Below are positions 1 through 5,039 of a stretch of 5,039 nt of DNA, piece by piece (position 1 is the first letter of the stretch; every line of letters starts with the position of its first letter). The DNA is from CAYRIF01 sp964424205 (GTDB lineage Bacteria; Bacteroidota; Bacteroidia; Cytophagales; Cyclobacteriaceae), in the NCBI GenBank assembly GCA_964424205.1, contig CAYRIF010000272.1:1-5039 (forward strand). The letters are read 5' to 3'. The translations under genes and the position numbers were made by a program. Under the pieces are notes generated by a model. The model worked only from the letters and a program-made list of their open reading frames with translations. It made no database searches and was not told the origin of the DNA.

Positions 1-196
1 GAGTAACGCCTGTAAGAAGAAATTTTCCGTAATTATCAGATACTGCAAGTATTGTGCTGTCCGGTAAACCCATAATGACAGCTCCTGTCAACGGTTCATT
101 ATTAGCAGTATCAGTTACGTTTCCTTTGATGGGTTCTTGTGAAAACGCTTGGAAGAAACTAAAAACAAAAAGTATACTATATAAATTCCTAATCAT
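1..196 (-). CDS. N-terminus of a secreted/outer-membrane protein with a carboxypeptidase-D regulatory-like domain (probable TonB-dependent or beta-barrel receptor), cut by the window edge
   Basis: Only the first 65 codons are present; the reading frame is open to base 1 and starts with ATG at 196. Residues 1-19 form a signal peptide: Arg3, then a hydrophobic core (LYSILFVFSFF) ending A-F-S before Gln20, a common Bacteroidota cleavage pattern. From about residue 22 the pattern IKGNVTDTANNEPLTGAVI followed by SDNYGKF fits the CarboxypepD_reg-like beta-sandwich, which in this phylum usually sits at the N-terminus of SusC/TonB-dependent receptors or outer-membrane beta-barrel proteins. The barrel or plug would lie outside the window, so the exact class cannot be told; a surface protein with only the regulatory-like domain is also possible. 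It starts 41 nt after the lipoprotein gene on the same strand with no visible terminator between them, so co-transcription is possible. No clear -7/-33 promoter was seen in the gap. Confidence 0.8.
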   Translation of the reverse strand, partial: MIRNLYSILFVFSFFQAFSQEPIKGNVTDTANNEPLTGAVIMGLPDSTILAVSDNYGKFLLTGVT

Positions 197-237
197 CGTT
201 TTTACAGCAGCTAAGATTATGGTGGATAGTAGTATAT

Positions 238-675
238 TTATTCTTCAAAATTGTCAAAATAGGAAAAGTCTTTTGTAATTAGTCCATTTTCAATTGTAAA
301 GATAGTACATATTGGTAATTCAAATTGGGAACCATCAGGTGCCGTTCCCTTGGAGACGAATTCTATAATTACGTTACTTTTTCCTGAGGGGTATGTCTCG
401 ATAATTTCATCTACTATATCGGGAAATATTTCATGTAATTCACTGTATTTTTGAATAATCTGCTCGTGTGTCTGTTTAATGATTCCCCGTCCTAATGATG
501 GGTCTTTAAATTCAGCAGTTGTGGAATACATGTCAGCCATTTTGTTCCAATCATGATTATTGAAGTGAGAGAAATATTGTTTTACCAACATATTATTTTT
601 TTTCATATCTTGATTATTCTTTGTGCTGCATGAAGCAACAAATAAAAGGAATATTATAAAAAGATTATTTCTCAT
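238..675 (-). CDS. Small lipoprotein with NTF2/SnoaL-like domain
   Basis: A 145-residue protein starting at ATG 675 and ending in TAA. Residues 1-15 are a lipoprotein signal peptide (Arg2, hydrophobic core, then V-A-S before Cys16), so Cys16 is the likely lipidated residue and the domain should lie outside the cytoplasm. Residues after Cys16 (S-T-K-N-N) are not acidic and do not match a known surface-export signal. Residues about 28-142 read as a cone-shaped NTF2/SnoaL fold: VKQYFSHFNNHDWNKMADMY in the first helices, then AEFKDP (54-59) at the first strand, a polar middle, and a closing strand NGLITKDFSYFDN (130-142). This fold covers polyketide cyclases, steroid isomerases and many non-catalytic binding proteins, so substrate and activity cannot be assigned. 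It begins 22 nt after the ECF42 sigma-factor stop on the same strand and is probably the last or next-to-last gene of that operon. It is strongly AT-rich. Confidence 0.82.
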   Translation of the reverse strand: MRNNLFIIFLLFVASCSTKNNQDMKKNNMLVKQYFSHFNNHDWNKMADMYSTTAEFKDPSLGRGIIKQTHEQIIQKYSELHEIFPDIVDEIIETYPSGKSNVIIEFVSKGTAPDGSQFELPICTIFTIENGLITKDFSYFDNFEE

Positions 676-697
676 TGTTTTGATAGGTTAAAGGGTT

Positions 698-1915
698 TTA
701 CTGTTGACCGAAATTTAATGTGATATTTTCTGAAATATGTTGCTTTCTAATGGTTTGACTGAGATTAATCATCATGTTCTCAATTATTTTACTAGATTCT
801 TTTGCATTGCTATTTTTAAGTATATCAGCCTTGACCAGAGAAAAATAGAAATGCTCTTTTGGTAATTCACTTTCTATTTCTTCCAAAATTTTCAATGCCT
901 CATCAACTCGTTGTGCTTTGTTTAAGCAATAGCACAAGTTAATTTTGGGAATAGGTGAATTTGTAATTGAGATTAATAACTCATAAAGTTGAATAATCTT
1001 ATTCCAATGTGAATTATTTATTTTAGTAGCAGTCATGTGCGTATTCGTGATAAGCGCTTCGATATAGTATTTGTTGAGGTCTTTTGGCTTTTCCAAGTAG
1101 TGAAATCCCAGTTTAATAAAGTGCTGATTCCATTTATTCGTTTCTTGATTAAAAAATGGAATAAATTTTCCATCGTTCAGCTTTGCAGGAATTCTCGCCA
1201 AATGAAAACAGAATAGCGCAATTAGATTTTTGCTTGAGGGATACCCGAATTTTTTGAATAGCATTTTTGACAGTGCCAATGATTCCAGGCATAAATCATC
1301 GTTTACTATGGTTTCAATTTTTTCATCAAACGAATCAAAACCAATATTGAAAACAGCATATAAAATTTCTTCAACAATTGTTATTTCCAGATAGCGAATG
1401 TTAGCACTATTGATATTAAATGGCTCACGTTGATACTTATTGGCTATTGATTTTTTTGCTCTATTAATGCTTTTGTAAATAGCTTCTTGACTGAGTAAAG
1501 TACACTGACTAATCTCTTTGATGTGTAGTCCAAAAATATTCTTGAGTATAAAAATAACTTTAATTTGAGAAGATATATTCTCAATGCTTGAAAAAAACAA
1601 TATTGTCTGTAACCTTAAATCTTCTTGTGGTGTTTTTCCACTTTCTTCAAATGATAAAATAGGAGCCTGCACTACTATTTTTCTTCGCTGCTTTATTTGA
1701 TTGATGAGGTCATTGCGTGCTACAATAAACAACCAATTTTCTTTATTCTCAGGAATTTTATTTGGCTTCCAACTTTTTAAAGATTTGTAAAAGGAGTTTT
1801 GAATGGCGTCCTCAATCTGATTTGAATATTTTGCTCCAAACATACTAAATAGGGAGGCATAGAGCTTTCCATATAACGCTCTGTAGTTTGATTCTATTTC
1901 AGAAATGTGTTGCAC
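698..1915 (-). CDS. ECF-type RNA polymerase sigma factor, ECF42 group (DUF6596 and TPR-like C-terminal extension)
   Basis: A 405-residue protein, about twice the size of a classical ECF sigma factor, which is the usual length for ECF42. Region sigma2 lies at about 10-80 (YRALYGKLYASLF; IEDAIQNSFYKSLKSW; WLFIVARNDLINQIKQRRK). Region sigma4 lies at about 100-157, with the helix-turn-helix around GLHIKEISQCTLLSQEAIYK and the basic tail NRAKKSIANK. The DUF6596-like part is at about 183-290 (ILYAVFNIGF, DDLCLESLALSKML, LARIPAKLNDGKF, NKWNQHFIKLG), followed by TPR-like helices at about 303-395 (HWNKIIQLYELL, SPIPKINLCYCLNKAQRVDEALKILEE). In ECF42 proteins this extension is reported to be needed for activity and takes the place of an anti-sigma factor. 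The start is GTG at 1915: an in-frame stop lies eight codons upstream, no ATG lies between, and the next ATG (codon 25) would cut into sigma2. It follows the DGPF gene by 4 nt, so coupled translation is likely. Several extension motifs are more degenerate than in well-known members. Confidence 0.88.
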   Translation of the reverse strand: MQHISEIESNYRALYGKLYASLFSMFGAKYSNQIEDAIQNSFYKSLKSWKPNKIPENKENWLFIVARNDLINQIKQRRKIVVQAPILSFEESGKTPQEDLRLQTILFFSSIENISSQIKVIFILKNIFGLHIKEISQCTLLSQEAIYKSINRAKKSIANKYQREPFNINSANIRYLEITIVEEILYAVFNIGFDSFDEKIETIVNDDLCLESLALSKMLFKKFGYPSSKNLIALFCFHLARIPAKLNDGKFIPFFNQETNKWNQHFIKLGFHYLEKPKDLNKYYIEALITNTHMTATKINNSHWNKIIQLYELLISITNSPIPKINLCYCLNKAQRVDEALKILEEIESELPKEHFYFSLVKADILKNSNAKESSKIIENMMINLSQTIRKQHISENITLNFGQQ

Positions 1916-1919
1916 GCTT

Positions 1920-2270
1920 TTAGCATTTATAATCCATTATTGGACGAATTTCTGTGATGCCTCCCCACAAATGACAAGGACATTCTTTTGCAATTTCTAC
2001 TATCGTTTCTAAATCTTTTGCTTGAAGTAGAAAATAGCCTCCGATCATTTCTTTTGATTCGAGATATGGCCCATCTTTTATGACAGCTTCTTTACCTGTA
2101 ATTTGAATTCCGTTTTCTTCTAATCCATCTCCAGAAAGCAAATATCCTTGTTCTCCCAATTTTGTCGCCCATGCAATATGTGCATTGCCTATTGATTCCA
2201 TTTCTTTAGGAGATAATTTTTCCATTATTTCAATGTCCTCATGCAGTAATAGTAAAAATTTTTTCATCAT
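1920..2270 (-). CDS. YCII-related DGPF-domain protein
   Basis: A 116-residue cytoplasmic protein with no signal peptide or membrane segment. It has the full-length YCII/DGPF pattern: a first strand KKFLLLLHED, helix LSPKEMESIGNAHIAWATKL, then GEQGYLLSGDGLEE (39-52), the signature DGPYLESKEMIGGYF (66-80, with the usual Phe of DGPF as Tyr69), the helix DLETIVEIAKECP, and the closing strand GGITEIRPI. YCII-like proteins have a ferredoxin-like fold. No enzymatic activity is firmly established for the DGPF branch, which is known mainly as the genomic partner and regulatory target of ECF42 sigma factors. Translation can start at Met1 (2270) or Met2 (2267); both are ATG and neither has a Shine-Dalgarno sequence. 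It is the first gene of the DGPF-ECF42-lipoprotein unit, and its stop is 4 nt before the sigma-factor start. Cys97-Pro-Cys99-His100 plus a C-terminal Cys116 are notable. Confidence 0.9.
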   Translation of the reverse strand: MMKKFLLLLHEDIEIMEKLSPKEMESIGNAHIAWATKLGEQGYLLSGDGLEENGIQITGKEAVIKDGPYLESKEMIGGYFLLQAKDLETIVEIAKECPCHLWGGITEIRPIMDYKC

Positions 2271-2292
2271 AAATATATTTTAATTCATACTA

Positions 2293-2321
2293 AAGACAAT
2301 GGCAGTATGGGTTTTTAGACA
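2293..2321 (-). promoter_or_regulatory. Candidate ECF42-type promoter upstream of the DGPF gene
   Basis: On the - strand, the 56-nt gap between the fmt stop and the DGPF start carries TGTCTA (2316-2321) and TGTCTT (2293-2298), separated by 17 nt. The second element ends 22 nt before the ATG at 2270. ECF42 promoters described in actinobacteria have a TGTCGA-like -35 and a CGA/TC-type -10, so the placement, spacing and TGTC core fit an autoregulated promoter. The Bacteroidota sigma factor may recognise a different sequence, and the same two hexamers could instead be a direct repeat bound by another regulator, or chance in AT-rich DNA. Confidence 0.35.
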
Positions 2322-2326
2322 TTTTT

Positions 2327-3247
2327 CTAATTTATTTTATTTCCCCTCAAAAAATCACCCACCTTCATTCGCTTTTTACCTTGTGGCTGGAATTCTATGA
2401 TATTGATTAGTTTATCTTCGGATTTAATGTGTAGGTAGGTTTTTTCGTCTGTCTCAAACTCGCCTGGCTTTAAAGTTCCGTCCCTATCAATAACTTCCGT
2501 TTGGTAAATTTTGTAGGTTTTATCTTTGATCACTGTCCAAGCCGCAGGGTAGGGAGAAAGTCCTCTGATAAAGTCATATACTTTCTTAGCTGATTGCTGC
2601 CAATTGATTTCACAGGTCTCTTTAAAGATTTTTGGGGCATGTTTTGTCTCTGCATCTAAGTTTTGCTTTGTTACTGTATAGTCCTCATTTTCAATGGATT
2701 GCACCGTTTTTAACACCAACAGTGCACCCTTTTGCATCAGCCTTTCGTAGAGACTTCCTACGTTATCGTTGATATGAATAGGTTCTTTTTCTTGGAAAAT
2801 AATATTGCCTGTATCAATCTCATTTTTTAGAAAAAAAGTGGTAACACCGGTCTCCTTCTCTCCATTGATGATGGCCCAATTGATGGGTGCTGCACCACGA
2901 TATTGAGGCAGGAGTGAGGCATGTAAATTAAATGTGCCTAATTCTGGCATGTCCCAAACCACAACTGGTAGCATGCGGAAGGCAACTACAATTTGTAAGT
3001 CCGCCTGATAGCTTTGCAGTTCTTCTATAAAGGTTGGAGACTTCAAATTAGTAGGCTGTAAAACTGGGATATTATGCGCAAGAGCGACATCTTTAACAGG
3101 AGAAGTACCCAATTTTCTGCCCCTTCCTTTGGGTTTGTCAGGGGCGGTAATCACTGCTACCACATTCACTTTATGATGTATAAGAATCTCCAAACTTGCT
3201 ACCGCAAATTCAGGAGTCCCCATAAAAATTACTTTTAAATTTTGCAT
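2327..3247 (-). CDS. fmt: Methionyl-tRNA formyltransferase
   Basis: This cytoplasmic enzyme transfers a formyl group from 10-formyltetrahydrofolate to the amino group of Met on initiator tRNA, preparing it for translation initiation. The 306-residue length is normal. The N-terminal Rossmann-like catalytic domain starts KVIFMGTPEFAVASLE (5-20), followed by the tRNA-contacting loop around APDKPKGRGRKLGTSPVK (35-52). The catalytic triad of the family is intact: Asn107, His109 and Asp145, within FNLHASLLPQYRGAAPINWA and EIDTGNI. The C-terminal OB-like domain covers about residues 205-306, after the hinge segment FIRGLSPYPAAWT. The ATG at 3247 overlaps the TAA of the upstream NamZ-like gene by one base (TAATG), which implies translational coupling within one transcript. 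The gene ends in TAG; no hairpin terminator is seen in the 56 nt after it, so some read-through into the DGPF unit is possible. Confidence 0.97.
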   Translation of the reverse strand: MQNLKVIFMGTPEFAVASLEILIHHKVNVVAVITAPDKPKGRGRKLGTSPVKDVALAHNIPVLQPTNLKSPTFIEELQSYQADLQIVVAFRMLPVVVWDMPELGTFNLHASLLPQYRGAAPINWAIINGEKETGVTTFFLKNEIDTGNIIFQEKEPIHINDNVGSLYERLMQKGALLVLKTVQSIENEDYTVTKQNLDAETKHAPKIFKETCEINWQQSAKKVYDFIRGLSPYPAAWTVIKDKTYKIYQTEVIDRDGTLKPGEFETDEKTYLHIKSEDKLINIIEFQPQGKKRMKVGDFLRGNKIN

Positions 3248-4470
3248 TAATTTGAATAAAGTAAATATTGCTGTCTCAGTTTTTTGTAGGCATCCAAATC
3301 AGCCTTCCAACTATCCCTAATTTCTTGCGCTGTCATGCCTGATTCTATTTGCTGCTGCAGTTTTTCTGTGCCTGCCAATTTTGTGAAAAAACCATTGAAA
3401 AACATTTCTTTATCATCATGTTTGGCATAAAGTTCTTTATGAATATTATAAAAATTAATCAAATGTTTTAGGCTAAGTTTCCCTTCAGAATCTGAAGTCC
3501 TTAAATCAATCCCGTAACAAATTTTATCTTGATGCTTTGGATATTTGGACATGCCTTCAATACTTTTTGGTGTAAAAGAAAACGTGCCAAATTTCTTGTC
3601 AGGATAGCCAATTATTTGAAACGGAAAATGCGTGCCTCTACCAACACTTATTTTCGTCCCCTCAAAAAGGCATAAAGAGGGATAAAGAGCAATAGAAACA
3701 TCATTTGGAAGATTTGGGGATGGTTTGACAGGTAAGTGATAGCGTTTTTGGTGATTGTAATTGACTGCTTTAATGACTGTTAAATCGCAAGTTAGACTAT
3801 CTTTTAACCACCCTTCTCCGTTAATCATTTTCGCCAATTCTCCTACTGTTAACCCATGTACAATGGGAATTGGGTGCATCCCCACAAATGACTGATACTT
3901 CATGTTTAATACAGGGCCGTCCACATAATTTCCATTTGGATTTGGTCGGTCTAGAATTATTAATTTTTTATTGTTTTCCGCACATGCTTCCATGACATAA
4001 TGCATGGTGCTGATATAAGTATAAAACCTTGCCCCTACATCTTGAATGTCAAAAATGACAACATCAATATTTTCTAGCATTTCCTTGCTTGGTTTTCTGG
4101 TTTTTCCGTAAAGAGAAACCAATGGGATACCAGTTTTTGTATCGATTGAACTAACAATTTTTTCTCCTGCATCCGCATTACCTCTAAACCCATGTTCGGG
4201 TGCGAAAATGGTTTTTACATTCACGCCGTAACGCAACAACGTGTCTACCAAATATGTATCGCCGACCATGGATGTTTGATTGACTAGTAAAGCGACATGC
4301 TTATCTTTTAATAGTGGCAAGTATTTCTCAAATTGGCTTGCCCCTACAAGTATGGTTGTATCTACATTAGTTTTATCCTTCGGTTCGATTTTTTGATTTG
4401 CCGTTGTTTTGTTTCCACAAAAAGCAAAGCTTATAAAAATTGATAGGTATATAATTGTTTGTTTCACCAT
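3247..4470 (-). CDS. DUF1343 / NamZ-type exo-beta-N-acetylmuramidase (GH171), exported
   Basis: With the ATG at 4470 this is a 407-residue protein with an N-terminal signal segment (MVKQTIIYLSIFISFAF) ending at Cys18. The lipobox is poor (Phe at -1), so lipidation is uncertain, but export is likely. NamZ enzymes of Bacillus subtilis and Tannerella forsythia release N-acetylmuramic acid from the non-reducing end of peptidoglycan fragments for salvage. Family hallmarks are all present: FAPEHGFRGNADAGE (89-103, with Glu92-His93), LVSLYGKTRKPS, IFDIQDVGARFYTYISTMHY (139-158), LDRPNPNG, HGLTVGELAKMINGE, KPSPNLPNDVSIALYPS (249-265), FEGTKISVGRGTHFPFQIIG, and the C-terminal SWKADLDAYKKLRQQYLLY. The frame stays open to a TTG at 4506, which would add 12 polar residues before the signal peptide; that TTG is also the end of a -7-like element, so ATG 4470 is preferred. 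The stop overlaps the fmt start by one base. Confidence 0.92.
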   Translation of the reverse strand: MVKQTIIYLSIFISFAFCGNKTTANQKIEPKDKTNVDTTILVGASQFEKYLPLLKDKHVALLVNQTSMVGDTYLVDTLLRYGVNVKTIFAPEHGFRGNADAGEKIVSSIDTKTGIPLVSLYGKTRKPSKEMLENIDVVIFDIQDVGARFYTYISTMHYVMEACAENNKKLIILDRPNPNGNYVDGPVLNMKYQSFVGMHPIPIVHGLTVGELAKMINGEGWLKDSLTCDLTVIKAVNYNHQKRYHLPVKPSPNLPNDVSIALYPSLCLFEGTKISVGRGTHFPFQIIGYPDKKFGTFSFTPKSIEGMSKYPKHQDKICYGIDLRTSDSEGKLSLKHLINFYNIHKELYAKHDDKEMFFNGFFTKLAGTEKLQQQIESGMTAQEIRDSWKADLDAYKKLRQQYLLYSN

Positions 4471-4519
4471 GATATGGTTATTTTGATTTTTTATCCTAAA
4501 GTCCAAAAATAAGTAAACT
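4471..4519. promoter_or_regulatory. Divergent intergenic region between namZ-like and permease genes
   Basis: These 49 AT-rich bases separate the two outward-facing start codons and must hold or border promoters for both directions. The - strand has one clear -7-like box (4504-4511). On the + strand no full TAnnTTTG with a -33 partner was found before the permease start; the nearest look-alike, TTATTTTG at 4478-4485, is one base short. No Shine-Dalgarno sequence precedes either start. No hairpin or operator-like dyad was seen. Confidence 0.4.
4504..4511 (-). promoter_or_regulatory. Candidate Bacteroidota -7 element for the namZ-fmt unit
   Basis: The - strand reads TATTTTTG, an exact match to the TAnnTTTG consensus recognised by the Bacteroidota housekeeping sigma factor. 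It ends 33 nt before the preferred ATG at 4470, leaving a leader of roughly 25-30 nt. No convincing -33 TTG/TTTG is found at the usual 19-21 nt spacing; the nearest TTTTTG lies about 30 nt upstream. In such AT-rich DNA a chance match is possible. Confidence 0.35.
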
Positions 4520-5039
4520 TTGAATTTCTCTTACTTTATATCAAAAAGAATTAGTAATACCAAGGAGGGAGGGTTTTCTGCGGTTATTCATAAAATTGCA
4601 GTGGCGAGTATCGCCATAGGCTTGGCGATTATGATACTTTCTTTTTTGATCCTTGGAGGTTTTGTAAATAAAATAGAGCAAAAGAATTTTAGTTTTGCTG
4701 GACATTTAAATGTCTTAAAATTTAGCATGGGCAGCTACTATGAGGAGCAGCCCATTTCTTTGGAACGGGACTTTTACAAGGACTATAAAAAGTATGATTT
4801 TATTGAGCACGTGCAGTCGATAAGCTATAAATTTGGATTGCTGAAGACAGAAGAAGGTGTTTCTGGAGCGCTTTTGAAAGGTGTTGGAATCGATTTTGAT
4901 AGCCTGCGATTTAGTGAAAACATCATCAAGGGTAGTTTTATCAACCAGAATGATTCTGTTTATTCTAAAGAAATTCTCATTAGCCAGAAGATGGCAAATT
5001 TGTTACACCTAAAACTCGGGGATGAAGTGGTAATGTATT
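4520..5039 (+). CDS. ABC transporter permease, FtsX/LolC-LolE family, N-terminal part (cut by the window edge)
   Basis: The first 173 codons run open to the window end. The N-terminus NFSYFISKRIS is the typical opening of Bacteroidota LolC/E-like permeases (usually NFEYFIAKR). It is followed by GGFSAVIHKIAVASIAIGLA and a first transmembrane helix at about 25-48. After the helix comes the start of the periplasmic MacB-PCD-like domain: FAGHLNVLKF (59-68), HVQSISYKFGLLKT, ALLKGVGIDFDSLRF (117-131), KEILISQKMANLLHLKLGDEVVMY (150-173). Such permeases work as pairs with a LolD-type ATPase to extract lipoproteins from the inner membrane or to power related export. The start is TTG at 4520: an in-frame TAA is two codons upstream and the next ATG (codon 38) is inside the first helix. 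The remaining helices and partner genes lie outside the window, so LolC/E against another FtsX-type exporter cannot be settled. Confidence 0.88.
   Translation, partial: MNFSYFISKRISNTKEGGFSAVIHKIAVASIAIGLAIMILSFLILGGFVNKIEQKNFSFAGHLNVLKFSMGSYYEEQPISLERDFYKDYKKYDFIEHVQSISYKFGLLKTEEGVSGALLKGVGIDFDSLRFSENIIKGSFINQNDSVYSKEILISQKMANLLHLKLGDEVVMY

Noticed and set aside
76..90. Perfect 6-bp inverted repeat with 3-bp loop (TGACAG-CTC-CTGTCA)
   Set aside because: It sits inside the coding region of the receptor-like gene and is encoded by ordinary residues (LTGAVI); there is no T-run and no position that would make sense for a terminator or operator.
54..278. 74-codon open frame on the + strand
   Set aside because: It lies antisense to the signal-peptide-bearing N-terminus of the receptor-like gene and the end of the lipoprotein gene, has no recognisable domain, and is best explained as a shadow of those genes.
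1920..2270. An anti-sigma factor for the ECF sigma factor
   Set aside because: The upstream partner is a soluble DGPF protein and the downstream one is a lipoprotein with no cytoplasmic domain. Neither has the zinc-binding or FecR-type anti-sigma motifs, which agrees with ECF42 lacking classical anti-sigma factors.
2271..2326. Rho-independent terminator after fmt
   Set aside because: The gap has short T-runs and a GGCAGTATGG segment but no complementary arm, so no stem-loop can be drawn.
4471..4519. Clear + strand promoter for the permease
   Set aside because: TTATTTTG at 4478-4485 and TATAATTG at 4450-4457 each miss the TAnnTTTG consensus and neither has a -33 partner at the right distance.
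4561..4570. Strong Shine-Dalgarno-like run AAGGAGGGAGGG
   Set aside because: No start codon follows at a usable distance in the permease frame. The bases encode Lys-Glu-Gly-Gly of the conserved N-terminal region, and other genes in the window do not use Shine-Dalgarno sequences.
4701..4714. Perfect 14-bp palindrome GACATTTAAATGTC
   Set aside because: It lies within the permease coding region (GHLNV) about 180 nt after the start. Chance palindromes of this size in AT-rich DNA are not rare and nothing nearby supports a regulator site.

Overview
The window looks like part of a Bacteroidota chromosome, possibly a marine or soil Cytophagales-type organism. The evidence is AT-rich DNA, start codons without recognisable Shine-Dalgarno sequences, one upstream element of the Bacteroidota -7 type (TAnnTTTG), a lipoprotein and an outer-membrane receptor of the phylum's usual style, and recognisable Bacteroidota versions of Fmt, NamZ/DUF1343 and a LolC/E-type permease. 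No rRNA, tRNA, CRISPR array, insertion sequence or prophage gene was seen. No gene-free stretch exceeds about 60 bases.

Layout from right to left. From 4520 to the right edge, on the + strand, is the first third or so of an FtsX/LolC/E-family ABC transporter permease that begins with TTG. Divergent from it, everything from 4470 down to base 1 is on the - strand. First comes a two-gene unit joined by a 1-nt overlap: a DUF1343/NamZ-type exo-beta-N-acetylmuramidase (peptidoglycan salvage) and fmt (initiator methionyl-tRNA formyltransferase). After a 56-nt gap comes a compact three-gene unit: a YCII/DGPF-type small protein, an ECF42-type RNA polymerase sigma factor with its long C-terminal extension, and a small lipoprotein with an NTF2/SnoaL-like fold. 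After another 41 nt begins a secreted or outer-membrane protein with a carboxypeptidase-D regulatory-like domain, probably a TonB-dependent or beta-barrel receptor, cut by the left edge.

The part most worth attention is the DGPF - ECF42 - SnoaL lipoprotein unit. ECF42 sigma factors are known to be encoded beside DGPF proteins, to lack a classical anti-sigma factor, and to drive expression of those neighbours. Here the gap before the DGPF gene carries two TGTC-based elements 17 nt apart on the coding strand, which would suit an autoregulated ECF42 promoter. The added exported lipoprotein and the adjacent receptor-like gene could tie the circuit to the envelope, but that is inference. The rest of the window is ordinary core-genome content, with two start-codon decisions that matter (GTG for the sigma factor, TTG for the permease) and one start that should be moved inward (NamZ).
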